Of a DNA stretch of 64,000 nt, positions 26,163 through 34,304 are shown piece by piece. Made by a program: the position numbers and the translations under genes. Source of the DNA: Mycobacterium pseudokansasii (GTDB taxonomy: Bacteria > Actinomycetota > Actinomycetes > Mycobacteriales > Mycobacteriaceae); the NCBI RefSeq assembly GCF_900566075.1, contig NZ_UPHU01000001.1, positions 62,001 to 126,000 of the forward strand. The letters run 5' to 3'. The notes beneath the pieces were generated by a model. The model did no database searches, was not told the origin of the DNA, and saw only the letters and a program-made list of their open reading frames with translations. Each line of letters begins with the position of its first letter. Position 1 is the stretch's first letter.

Positions 26163-26586
26163 CGCTGGCCTGCACGTGAATGTTTCTGGCGCCCTTGGCA
26201 TTGCGCAGGCCGGAACAATTCACGCAGCCGACGCAGCCGACACAGTCGGTACAACGCACACATCCGACACAGGCCACGCACCGGGCGCAGGCGATGCATG
26301 CCAGGCATGCCAGGCATTCCCGGACGGCTATGCACAACATACTCAGCGCGCTGGCAATCACGGCGACACTGCCCGCGATAGCCGCCGACCCGGCGACCGC
26401 GACACTACCGGCGGTGGCGACCGAACCTGCTACTGCGACACTGCCCGCGGTTGCCGCCGACCCGGCGACCGCGACGCTACCGGCGGTCGCGATGGAGCCC
26501 GCGACCGCCACGCTGTCGCTACTGGCCAGCGAACCGATGATGGTGTCGGTGTCGGCGTTGACCGCCGAGTCCCAGGGAATTGCCAT
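26155..26586 (-). CDS. two-repeat protein: hexapeptide array plus Cys every third residue, 143 aa
   Basis: No known function. Residues 25-76 are about nine hexapeptide units of the form Gly-Ser-Val/Ala/Ile-Ala-Val/Thr-Ala. Residues 91-124 have a Cys at every third position (12 Cys in a row of Cys-x-x triplets, for example CLACLACIACARC), with another Cys at 85. The tail reads SGLRNAKGARN and is basic. The first unit may build a beta-solenoid. The Cys array could bind metal clusters, be modified, or form disulfides. I chose the ATG at 26586 (MAIPWDSAV), preceded by GAAGATGAG, over longer upstream frames. No maturation enzyme is visible next door. Confidence 0.65.
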   Translation of the reverse strand: MAIPWDSAVNADTDTIIGSLASSDSVAVAGSIATAGSVAVAGSAATAGSVAVAGSVATAGSVAVAGSAAIAGSVAVIASALSMLCIAVRECLACLACIACARCVACVGCVRCTDCVGCVGCVNCSGLRNAKGARNIHVQASAR

Positions 26587-26641
26587 GCGCTCATCTTCGC
26601 AGTTACCCAGGCGGAATTGAGAGCGGAATTCAGGGCGGAAA

Positions 26642-26701
26642 GCGAGCAGCCGCAATAGCCCCCGCACGCTCGGCGTGTCGGGGGGTTTTGCGGCTGCTCG
26701 C
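26642..26701. repeat. 60-bp nested palindromic unit
   Basis: The outer arms (26642-26663 and 26680-26701) match at 19 of 22 positions, including GCGAGCAGCCGCAA and its complement. The centre has CACGC-TCG-GCGTG. GCGGAATT is repeated on both sides of the unit (26611-26634 and 26710). It resembles dispersed mycobacterial intergenic palindromes and could end transcription in either direction. The whole gap 26587-26979 holds no supported gene. Confidence 0.55.
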
Positions 26702-26979
26702 GCTATTGGGGCGGAATTGAGGTACCCGGCGCAGACGGGCCAGTGCCGCCGGGCTACCAGGCGCCCACCTACAGCCCCCCGATCCGCTTGGCGCGCAGGG
26801 ACCTTCGGCCCTGGCACATGGTGACGCTGTACCGGCGACGGCCGGCGTAGCCAGCCGTATCGTGACCGCCAGCGATCAACTGGGAGAGGTAGCCTCCGGG
26901 TTCTTCGCTAGGCGACAACCGGATGCCCTACCACCGCGCTAAGGCTAAGCAGCAGCGCGTGTTCCCGTTCTCGCCGCAC

Positions 26980-27894
26980 CTACCGCCGCATGGGAACCGA
27001 TATCCGGGCCAGGTCCTCGGCGATGACCAGGTCGCCGTCGAACACCTCGGCCGCCTCGTCGCGGTAACGCCGGGCGTCGGTGTATCGCTGGGAGAAGTGC
27101 GTCAGCACCAGCCGCCGCACCCCGCACTCTACTGCCACCCGCGCCGCCTGCCGCGCGGTCAGATGCCCGTAATGTGCGGCCAAGTCTGAGTCCTCGCTCA
27201 GGAACGTCGCCTCGATCACCAATAGGTCCACGCCCTCAGCCAGAGCGTAGACCGCGTCGCACAACCGGGTATCCATGACGAAGGCGAATCGCTGGCCGCG
27301 GCGTGCCTCGCTGACTTCTGACAAATCGACAGCGCGCCCGCCGATGTGGACCGACCCGGCCCGGTGCAACTCGCCCACCGCGGGCCCTGCGATGCCGAAG
27401 CGCGCCAGCAGTTCGGGCACGAACCGTCGACCGTCGGGCTCGATCAAGCGGTAGCCGATCGCGTCGACGGAATGATCGAGCTTTCGTGCTTCCAAGACCC
27501 CGAACGCTCCCGTCGCCACCGGGCCGTCTGCGGCAACCGGCTCCGCGTGCACGTTGGCGCGGTCGTGGAAAATGCAGGCGTGGTGCAGCCGCGCGAAGAA
27601 TTGTCGCCCCGAGGCCGGGAAGTAGGCATGCACCCGGTGTTGTGCGTCGTCCAGCGACAGCCGTTGCACCACGCCGGGCACACCCAGGCAGTGGTCGCCG
27701 TGAAAATGCGTAATACATAGCCGCGTCACGGCGGTGAGGGGCACACCGGCGAGCAGCATTTGCCGTTGGGTCCCCTCGCCGGGGTCGAACAGCAGCCGCT
27801 CCTCGTCCCAGCGCAGCAGGTACCCGTTGTGATTGCGGCGCCGGGTGGGCACCTGACTCGAGGTGCCGAGCACAATCAGCTCCCGGACTGACAC
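26980..27894 (-). CDS. rnz: ribonuclease Z-like metallo-beta-lactamase-fold protein
   Basis: A 304-residue MBL-fold hydrolase resembling RNase Z, which trims tRNA 3' ends. The zinc motif HFHGDHCLG is at about residues 63-71, with a following KLDHS, a MDTRLC and a late HLTARQAA and THFSQRY. The length fits the short bacterial RNase Z form; M. tuberculosis Rv2407 is 273 aa. A TAGTCT box ends six bases before the GTG at 27894, which suggests leaderless expression divergent from the Nudix gene. In M. tuberculosis rnz is far from celA1, so this is a rearranged position or an additional paralog. Confidence 0.85.
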   Translation of the reverse strand: MSVRELIVLGTSSQVPTRRRNHNGYLLRWDEERLLFDPGEGTQRQMLLAGVPLTAVTRLCITHFHGDHCLGVPGVVQRLSLDDAQHRVHAYFPASGRQFFARLHHACIFHDRANVHAEPVAADGPVATGAFGVLEARKLDHSVDAIGYRLIEPDGRRFVPELLARFGIAGPAVGELHRAGSVHIGGRAVDLSEVSEARRGQRFAFVMDTRLCDAVYALAEGVDLLVIEATFLSEDSDLAAHYGHLTARQAARVAVECGVRRLVLTHFSQRYTDARRYRDEAAEVFDGDLVIAEDLARISVPMRR

Positions 27895-27900
27895 AGTCCG

Positions 27901-27906
27901 AGACTA
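27901..27906 (-). promoter_or_regulatory. candidate -10 of rnz, leaderless
   Basis: The minus strand reads TAGTCT six bases before the GTG start. Confidence 0.4.
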
Positions 27907-27952
27907 CGACCCGCGCTGAATTCCCTCGCTGGTGACATCCGTGGCTTCGTCC

Positions 27953-27958
27953 TATCGT
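27953..27958 (+). promoter_or_regulatory. candidate -10 of Nudix gene, leaderless
   Basis: TATCGT is six bases before the GTG at 27965 and fixes that start over one 33 bases upstream. Confidence 0.4.
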
Positions 27959-27964
27959 CGAGCC

Positions 27965-28684
27965 GTGACGATCAGCTACGACGATGCGTTACGGAAGAAG
28001 ATCCGGGCACACTTGGCCGGCCACGACCGCCGCGCGGTGACCGACCCGACCAAGCGGCGCGCTGCCGTGGCGGTGGTGCTGGTCGACTCCGAGGTCGGTG
28101 AGGACGGGGTGGATACGGTGCTGGTGGACAAGCGGATCGCCGGCCGGCCACCGCCCGAGTCAGGCCGCGACAGCCGTATGGTAAACGCGTCTGGCGGCGC
28201 CGCGTTTCTCCTGTGCCGCAGAGCATCTCGCCTCACTTCACATGCTGCGCAGTGGGCGCTGCCCGGAGGCCGGGTGGATCGGGGGGAAAGCGCGGTCGAT
28301 GCCGCACTGCGGGAACTCGACGAAGAGGTCGGCATCCGGCTGTCCGACTCGGCTGTGCTCGGCCTGCTCGACGACTACCCGACGCGGTCCGGCTATGTCA
28401 TCACCCCGGTGGTGATCTGGGGCGGCGGGCGGCTCCAACCCCGGCCAGCGCTCGACGAGGTGGTAGCCGTTTACCGGGTGGGACTGCACCAATTGCAGCG
28501 CGAGGACTCGCCGCGATTCATCGCAATCCCGCAGAGCCCGCGGCCGGTCGTGCAAATCCCGTTGGGCAACCACCTGATCCATGCGCCCACGGGCGCGGTG
28601 CTGCTGCAACTGCGGTGGCTGTGCCTGGAAGGTCGCCCCGATCCGGTCGACGAGTTTGAGCAACCGGTATTCGCCTGGAAGTAG
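27965..28684 (+). CDS. Nudix hydrolase (CoA pyrophosphatase-like)
   Basis: A 239-residue Nudix enzyme. The box GRVDRGESAVDAALRELDEE followed by VGI is at about residues 103-125. An upstream TKRRAAVAVVLV and a downstream VITPVVIWGGG resemble CoA pyrophosphatases of the NudL group, which cleave CoA or acyl-CoA to phosphopantetheine and ADP. The long C-terminal part (FIAIPQSPRPVVQIPLGNHL) fits this group rather than MutT. The start at 27965 is supported by the TATCGT box. The product assignment is by pattern only. Confidence 0.8.
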   Translation: MTISYDDALRKKIRAHLAGHDRRAVTDPTKRRAAVAVVLVDSEVGEDGVDTVLVDKRIAGRPPPESGRDSRMVNASGGAAFLLCRRASRLTSHAAQWALPGGRVDRGESAVDAALRELDEEVGIRLSDSAVLGLLDDYPTRSGYVITPVVIWGGGRLQPRPALDEVVAVYRVGLHQLQREDSPRFIAIPQSPRPVVQIPLGNHLIHAPTGAVLLQLRWLCLEGRPDPVDEFEQPVFAWK

Positions 28685-28777
28685 GCAGCACGCCGGCGAT
28701 CGCCCGCCGCACGGCTTCGGCGCGCTCTTCGCCTGAACTCCGTGGCGGCCCTGGGGATTGCGAGCCGGGGGTTTGCC

Positions 28778-29533
28778 TCATGGCATCGGCATGACACCAG
28801 CCACACCAAGCATCAAGATGATGCCCGGCAACAGATTGGTCACCTGGTGCGCGACGATGCTGGCCAACAGACCTCCGGAGTACAACCGCGCAAGCGCGAT
28901 CGGGATCGCCACCACCACCAATAGCGGAGCGCGGGTTAACTCGAGATGAGCCAGCGCGAACACTACGGTGGTTACCCCCAGCGCGGCCCACCGTCCCCAG
29001 CGACGATCCACCGCTCCCCACAGCAGCCCCCGAAATATGATCTCCTCGCCCAGCGGCCCGACGAACACCACAAGCGCAAGCACGGCCACCGCCCATGGCC
29101 AGGAAGCCTGGACGCCACTGAAGACGCTGGCGACAGCGGATTTCGCGCCTGGCCCGGTGACTTTGGCGTAGAGCACCGAGGCGGGCACCGTGACGAACAA
29201 CCCGCCGAAACCGAACAGCAATCCCAGCCCCACACCGTGCCACGACCAGTGCAGCTTCAGGTCGGTGCGGGGACCGTTGCCGCGCAGCGTCGTGATGAGC
29301 ACGGCCAGCCCGGCCGCGATCACTGTCGGGGCTCCCACCGCCAGTGCAAGCATTCCCGCAGACAACGGGCCCCTACCGGCGAGGACGACGACGAATGCGG
29401 CAGAGGCCAGCAAGTAGACCAGCCCCACCAGCAAGAAGGCGCCCAGACCCCAGCGAGGTACCGAATCGGAAACCGGCGCCGAAAACCCTGACGGCCCGGG
29501 CGCAGCCGTCTCATCGACGCGATCTGTTTCCAC
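28778..29533 (-). CDS. CPBP-family intramembrane metalloprotease
   Basis: A 251-residue membrane protein with about seven to eight hydrophobic spans and the CAAX/Abi motifs: GEEIIFRGLLWG (EExxxR), FALAHLE and AHQVTN, whose Glu and His residues bind zinc in the membrane. Members process prenylated proteins or protect against bacteriocins; the target here is unknown. The GTG start follows TAGCGT by seven bases, so it may be independently transcribed although it is the last gene of a same-strand cluster. Confidence 0.85.
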   Translation of the reverse strand: METDRVDETAAPGPSGFSAPVSDSVPRWGLGAFLLVGLVYLLASAAFVVVLAGRGPLSAGMLALAVGAPTVIAAGLAVLITTLRGNGPRTDLKLHWSWHGVGLGLLFGFGGLFVTVPASVLYAKVTGPGAKSAVASVFSGVQASWPWAVAVLALVVFVGPLGEEIIFRGLLWGAVDRRWGRWAALGVTTVVFALAHLELTRAPLLVVVAIPIALARLYSGGLLASIVAHQVTNLLPGIILMLGVAGVMPMP

Positions 29534-29653
29534 GGCCGTGACGCTACCGCTTCACGCCAGTGCGGGCACGTTACGAGCTGGACGGGCAGCCGGTCCGCCG
29601 TCACGCCAAGCATCGCGCTTCGCGTAAGATCTGCGGGGCGAACGCACCGGCGA

Positions 29654-30847
29654 TTACTCGGAACTTCCCAGCCGGGCGGTATCTTCGAGCAGATCAGCGG
29701 CCAGGGCAATGCTTTTCGCCGGTGTGATCAGTTCCGCGGCGACCTCCCGCGCCCGAGCGAGGCGTTGCGGAGTGAGGATGGAACGCAGGTCTGCAACCAG
29801 AGTGTCTTGGGTGGTGGCCGAAAACGCGCGTCCCGCACCGATTCCCAGCTGATTGACCCCGACTGCCCAGACCGGCTGGTCGAGCCAGAGCCACAGGATC
29901 AACGTGGGGATTCCGGCCCGCATTCCCGCGGCCGTGGTGCCGGCACCGCCATGGTGAACGACTGCGCGACAGCCAGGAAAGACGACCGCATGATTCACCG
30001 CGTCTACGATCTTCAGGTGGCCGGCATCGGCGATGCCGCGAAAGTCGTTGACGCCGCTGCAAATCAGTGCCCGCTCACCTAGTTCGGCACAGGCGCCACT
30101 GATCATGGCAACCGTGTCGGCGGGGCGTTCGATAGGTGTGCTGCCGAAGCCGAAATAGATGGGTGGTGTCCCCGCAGCCATCCAGGACAAGACCTCGTCG
30201 TCGGCGCCCGTCGGCAACTGCAGCGTCAGCGCGCCGACGAAGGGCTGCCGCCCATGGGGTGCTAGCCAATCGGCTGCGGGTCCGGGCAGGCAGAGTTCCT
30301 CGTAGGCCTGGATCTCCAGCATCGGTGGTGGTTCGTCGGCCTCGGCTGGCGGTAGCCCCAATGAATGCCGTTGGGCTTCGTCGACCGCTGCGGTGATCAG
30401 CGGCGACATCCCGCCGGAAGCCCACAGACGTGCCGGGAATAAGTGCAGTGCCGCCGCTGGAATACGCTGGTATTCAGCGACGTTGGCGGCCAGACGTTGT
30501 TCGTTGAAGCTGGCCAGCAGCAGATCGGCCCCAGCCGCCAATGACGTCAGAACCGCACTCTTATCCGTGTTGACCCGGCTGACATGCTCGATCACTTGAG
30601 ACAGCAGGCCGATCGGATTGTGGGTCTGGGCCACGAAGTCGCGGACCAGATCCATGGCGGGGTTCATCTGTTCGCGCGAGTCCGGCCCATAGGCCACGCC
30701 GGCGAGGCCCACTGATTCGACAAAGCCCACCATGTTGGGCGGCACCGCCATATAGACGTCGTGACCGCGCCGCAGCAGTTCGAGAGCCACGGCCGTGCAG
30801 GGTTCGATATCGCCGCGGCTGCCATAGCTTGCCACCACGACCTTCAT
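29654..30847 (-). CDS. GT1-family glycosyltransferase
   Basis: A 397-residue UDP-glycosyltransferase-like (GT-B) enzyme. The N-terminal acceptor domain begins MKVVVASYGSRGDIEPC. The C-terminal nucleotide-sugar motif reads VVHHGGAGTTAAGMRAGIPT, then WLWLDQPVWA, where family members usually have a PxxxDQ-type block. Related mycobacterial enzymes (Rv1524, Rv1526c, Rv2958c type) glycosylate lipids such as glycopeptidolipids or phenolglycolipids. It is 23 bp downstream of the acyl-CoA dehydrogenase on the same strand, suggesting a shared transcript. The substrate is unknown. Confidence 0.87.
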   Translation of the reverse strand: MKVVVASYGSRGDIEPCTAVALELLRRGHDVYMAVPPNMVGFVESVGLAGVAYGPDSREQMNPAMDLVRDFVAQTHNPIGLLSQVIEHVSRVNTDKSAVLTSLAAGADLLLASFNEQRLAANVAEYQRIPAAALHLFPARLWASGGMSPLITAAVDEAQRHSLGLPPAEADEPPPMLEIQAYEELCLPGPAADWLAPHGRQPFVGALTLQLPTGADDEVLSWMAAGTPPIYFGFGSTPIERPADTVAMISGACAELGERALICSGVNDFRGIADAGHLKIVDAVNHAVVFPGCRAVVHHGGAGTTAAGMRAGIPTLILWLWLDQPVWAVGVNQLGIGAGRAFSATTQDTLVADLRSILTPQRLARAREVAAELITPAKSIALAADLLEDTARLGSSE

Positions 30848-30870
30848 TGCGGATACCTAATGTGTGGCGG

Positions 30871-32082
30871 CTATCGGATGGGCAGACCGGTCAGCGCCCG
30901 CGAGATCACCAGCCGCTGAATTTCGCTGGTTCCCTCGAAGATGGTGAAGATCTTTGCGTCGCGGTGCATCCGTTCGACGGGGTAGTCGCGGGTATAGCCG
31001 TTGCCGCCGAGGATCTGGATGGCCTCGTCGGTGACGTACACCGCCGTCTCGCTGGCCACCAGCTTGGCCATCGAGCCTTCCGCCGAGTCGAAATTCTGAT
31101 TGTTGCGCGCCATCCAGCCGGCCCGCCACACCAGCAGACGGGCCGCGTCGATCCGGCTCTTCATGTCCGCCAACTTGAACGCCACCGCCTGGAACTCACC
31201 GATCTTTTGGCCGAATTGTTCACGCTGGCAGGCATATTCGAGGGCATATTCGTAGGCGGCGCGGGCCACGCCGACGGCCATCGCCCCGACCGTGGGCCGG
31301 GTGCGCTCGAAGGTCTTCATCGCCGCCTGACCGCGCACGGAAGCACCGGACTTCGCCCGGGCTATCCGTGCCTCGAATTTTTCCCTGCCGCCGAGGATCA
31401 TGTCTGCGGGCAGCCGCACGTCGTCGAGCATCACCTCGGCGGTGTGCGAAGCGCGGATGCCGTGCTTCTTGAACTTCTGCCCCTGGGCGAGACCTTTGGT
31501 GCCTGGCGGGATGATGAACGTGGCCTGGCCGCGGGTACCGAGCTCTGGATAGACCGACGCAACCACGATGTGCACGTTGGCGATTCCGCCGTTGGTTGCC
31601 CAGGTCTTGGTGCCGTTGAGCACCCATTCACCGGCCGCCTCGTCGTAGCGTGCGCGGGTGCGGATGGCGCCGACGTCAGATCCCGCGTCGGGCTCCGAGG
31701 AGCAGAACGCGCCGAGCTTGGGATCGTCGGCCGTGCCGAACATTTCGGGCAGCCAGCGGCCCAGCTGTTCCGGAGTTCCGTTGCCGGCCAACGCCGCTGC
31801 GGCCAGTCCGGTGCCCATGATCGACAGTGCGATGCCGGCATCGCCCCAGAACATCTCCTCGAAGGCGGTGAGCATGCCCAGCCCCGTCGGTTCCGCTGCC
31901 TGCTGCCCGAAGAAATCGGGAGAGTAGAGGCCGACCTTGGCGGCCTCCTGGATGACCGGCCACGGGGTTTCTTCGCGTTCATCCCATTCGGAGGCCGCCG
32001 GGCGGATCACATCGGCGGCGAACTCGTGCACCCAGTCGCGCACCTGGATCACGTCGTCGCTCAGCTGCAGTGAGAATGTCAT
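30871..32082 (-). CDS. acyl-CoA dehydrogenase
   Basis: A 403-residue flavoenzyme catalysing alpha,beta-dehydrogenation of acyl-CoA. It has the N-terminal helical domain, the FAD/substrate motif [17 protein letters not shown] at about residues 131-147, and the C-terminal block [20 protein letters not shown] followed by [15 protein letters not shown] with catalytic Glu in FEGTSE. It follows the TetR gene by 27 bp. TetR, this gene and the glycosyltransferase probably form one regulated unit. The particular FadE number is not assigned. Confidence 0.92.
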   Translation of the reverse strand: MTFSLQLSDDVIQVRDWVHEFAADVIRPAASEWDEREETPWPVIQEAAKVGLYSPDFFGQQAAEPTGLGMLTAFEEMFWGDAGIALSIMGTGLAAAALAGNGTPEQLGRWLPEMFGTADDPKLGAFCSSEPDAGSDVGAIRTRARYDEAAGEWVLNGTKTWATNGGIANVHIVVASVYPELGTRGQATFIIPPGTKGLAQGQKFKKHGIRASHTAEVMLDDVRLPADMILGGREKFEARIARAKSGASVRGQAAMKTFERTRPTVGAMAVGVARAAYEYALEYACQREQFGQKIGEFQAVAFKLADMKSRIDAARLLVWRAGWMARNNQNFDSAEGSMAKLVASETAVYVTDEAIQILGGNGYTRDYPVERMHRDAKIFTIFEGTSEIQRLVISRALTGLPIR

Positions 32083-32109
32083 GGCTCTACTCCTGAAATA
32101 GTTTGGTGC

Positions 32110-32715
32110 TCAGCGGCGATCGGCGTATCGCACGAGAATGCTGACCGTCTGGTTGACCCATGCCTCGAAATAACGCGCGTCCTCGATGTTTCCGGGGGTT
32201 CGGCCGGTCAATGCCTGCAGGGTGGCGGCATGGGACAACGACGCGATGGCGACGGCCGCCGCGGCTTCCGGGTCCGGGATTCGGGTACGGCCGGAGCGGT
32301 TGGACGCGGCCAGTTCGTCGGCGAACCGCTGGTAGGCGTTGTCGGTGATGACCTGCCAGGTCTTCTCGTCGAGATCACCGAGTGCATCGGGTTCGCGCAG
32401 CATGACTTTCAGCAAGTCTTCGCTTTGTTTCAAGTTGTTCCAGATCAGCTGGCCAGCGGTGCGCACCGCCTGCTCGACACTGTCTGGTTGCCCCGCGTCG
32501 TACTGCTCCCGGGCGGCCACGATGCTGTCGATCCGGTGCGTTACCGCGGCTTCGAGCAGTTCACGCTTGGAGCCGAAGTGCTTGTAGAGCGCTCCCGATC
32601 CCGGCGCCAGGCCGGATGCCCGCTGGATATCGGCAACGGACGTGGCCGCATACCCCTTGGCGGCAAAAAGCTTCAGTGCTGCCGACAGCAGCCGGTCGCG
32701 TCCCGATACGGGCAT
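32110..32715 (-). CDS. TetR-family regulator
   Basis: A 201-residue TetR protein. The helix-turn-helix (residues about 8-55) reads GRDRLLSAALKLFAAKGYAA, then ASGLAPGSGALYKHFGSKRE. The C-terminal ligand domain is unassigned. I start at ATG 32715 because the 20-bp palindrome 32717-32736 directly precedes it; a GTG at 32736 would add seven codons made of the palindrome itself. It likely represses itself and the acyl-CoA dehydrogenase and glycosyltransferase genes downstream. Confidence 0.85.
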   Translation of the reverse strand: MPVSGRDRLLSAALKLFAAKGYAATSVADIQRASGLAPGSGALYKHFGSKRELLEAAVTHRIDSIVAAREQYDAGQPDSVEQAVRTAGQLIWNNLKQSEDLLKVMLREPDALGDLDEKTWQVITDNAYQRFADELAASNRSGRTRIPDPEAAAAVAIASLSHAATLQALTGRTPGNIEDARYFEAWVNQTVSILVRYADRR

Positions 32716-32716
32716 A

Positions 32717-32736
32717 GTGAGAGAGTACTCACTCAC
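32717..32736. promoter_or_regulatory. TetR operator palindrome
   Basis: GTGAGAGAGT and ACTCACTCAC form an inverted repeat (9 of 10 positions) centred on AGTACT, abutting the TetR start codon. Confidence 0.55.
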
Positions 32737-32739
32737 CTG

Positions 32740-33205
32740 TGATGTGGCAAGCTTGCGTTTGTCGAGTCGCGCGGCCCGCCGCCGCTTTCCTGGCGGCGCA
32801 CTGGAAGAACATCTGGCGTACCAATCCGGCCCGATTCACACACGTAATCTGTTGCCCGCCCGGCCATCATCGCGGGCTGGCGGAGACCCGTCGACAGGCG
32901 GGCTATCGGACCTCGTCGCCGGTGACCAACGACCCTGTCCCAGGGCGAACGAGTGGCCCATGATCGCCTCTGTCGTGCGGAGAATTCCATGAAAAGCAGA
33001 GTTGGGTGTTGCCGGTCGAACGCCCCAGTAGCCGGATACCCGGCCATCGATCCTCCAGATCTGGGTTTCTGCGTTGTGCGGCACGGCGCTGACTTCGCTA
33101 GCACTGTCGCTCTTCTCCAAATACATGTTGGTAGAGAAGAATGGTTTACGGAAATGAATGCATTAGAACTGGTTTGGTCGCCACACTTTTCCGCTGAGCG
33201 GAGAA
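32740..33205. other. intergenic region before the SagB-like gene
   Basis: No supported gene. GC content falls from about 33100 onward, marking the start of a lower-GC segment that continues through the SagB-like gene. Confidence 0.35.
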
Positions 33206-33214
33206 GGTGATATC

Positions 33215-33301
33215 ATGGCAACAAGTTTTGGTCGCGGTCCCGCTATCTTAACGGCACATACCGCAGTTAGCCGGCCTATTAGGATCGCCGATCATGGTTA
33301 A
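33215..33301 (+). CDS. 28-aa small ORF coupled to SagB-like gene
   Basis: ATG at 33215 follows a good GAGAAGGTG ribosome site (33201-33209) and encodes 28 residues (MATSFGRGPAILTAHTAVSR at the start, ending IADHG). Its TAA overlaps the first codons of the SagB-like gene by eight bases, so the two are likely translationally coupled. It contains Ser and Thr but no Cys. It could be a leader peptide that drives translation, or a small substrate peptide. Too short for family assignment. Confidence 0.4.
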   Translation: MATSFGRGPAILTAHTAVSRPIRIADHG

Positions 33302-34010
33302 ATGGCGTTTGGCGGTTGGATTTATCCTGATCGCAACGATTATATCGGCGGCATGTTATTTGATCGGCAGTAGCGAAGGTGGTCAGCGGCAGCAACGTAT
33401 TGGCGATCATCTTCAACTGCCGCCCGTGCGCCTCGACGGCCCGGTCTCGTTGGAATCAGCTATGCAAAGTCGCCGGTCCGTGAGGAAATATGCAGACGAA
33501 CCGCTGTCGCTGGACGAAGTCTCGCAATTGTTGTGGGCGGCCCAGGGCATCACGCACGAAAACGGTTACAGAACGGCGCCTTCAGCCGGCGGGCTTCATC
33601 CGCTGGAAATTTATCTGCTGGCTGGCGCAGTGGATGGCCTCAGAACTGGCATCTATAAGTACCTGCCATCCGGACACCAACTGCTGGGGGTGTCCAACCA
33701 GGATCAGCGGGACGACCTCTACCTGGCTGCTTTGAAGCAAGACCCCATCCGGCAGGCACCGATTGTGATTGTTTTCGCTGCGGTCTACCAGCGCACACAG
33801 GTCAAATACGGTGATAGAGCGTCGCGCTACGTACATATGGAGGTCGGGAGCGCTGCCCAAAATGTGTACCTGCAGGCCACCGCGCTGGACCTGGGAACCG
33901 TCTTTATCGGCGCATTCTTGGACGACCGGGTAAACGCAATCCTCGGGTTGGCGGAGGATGAGCAGGCGTTGTGCTTGATGCCGGTGGGCATACGGCGCGC
34001 TCCGCAGTAA
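33294..34010 (+). CDS. membrane-anchored SagB/ThcOx-type dehydrogenase
   Basis: A 238-residue nitroreductase-superfamily FMN protein of the SagB type. Residues 6-24 form an N-terminal membrane span (LAVGFILIATIISAACYLIG). The domain contains SRRSVRKYADEPLSLDEVSQ, TAPSAGGLHPLEIYLL, HMEVGSAAQNVYLQATALDL and FIGAFLDD, all standard family blocks. SagB enzymes oxidise azolines in peptide natural products, but stand-alone homologs with other roles are common. No YcaO or RiPP partner is nearby. GC content is lower than its neighbours, suggesting transfer. A small ORF is coupled to its start. Confidence 0.85.
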   Translation: MVKWRLAVGFILIATIISAACYLIGSSEGGQRQQRIGDHLQLPPVRLDGPVSLESAMQSRRSVRKYADEPLSLDEVSQLLWAAQGITHENGYRTAPSAGGLHPLEIYLLAGAVDGLRTGIYKYLPSGHQLLGVSNQDQRDDLYLAALKQDPIRQAPIVIVFAAVYQRTQVKYGDRASRYVHMEVGSAAQNVYLQATALDLGTVFIGAFLDDRVNAILGLAEDEQALCLMPVGIRRAPQ

Positions 34011-34304
34011 AGAAGACAGCTAGGTTACCTCACCACCGACCGCGAAACGACCGCACGAAGAATAGAATTCCGAAGTTACCGAAGGCCCGCACGCCGGCGG
34101 GCCGTCGGTACCTTCTGGAGGCGTCGTTGCAGCTTCATTCGCAGCCGCTGCACCATGCCGATCGCTTACTCTGCCCGGCCGCACGCTGGACGAAGAACTC
34201 CGGGACGTATCCGGTTCACGAGCCCATTGCCGATTTCGAGGATCTCTCGGACGTCGATTTAGATTTAGCTTTAGAAGCGCCCGCCGGTCGGGGCGAAGCC
34301 GACG

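Noticed and set aside
34011-34304. Possible gene after the SagB-like dehydrogenase
   Set aside because: The frame overlapping this gap has no ribosome site or homology.
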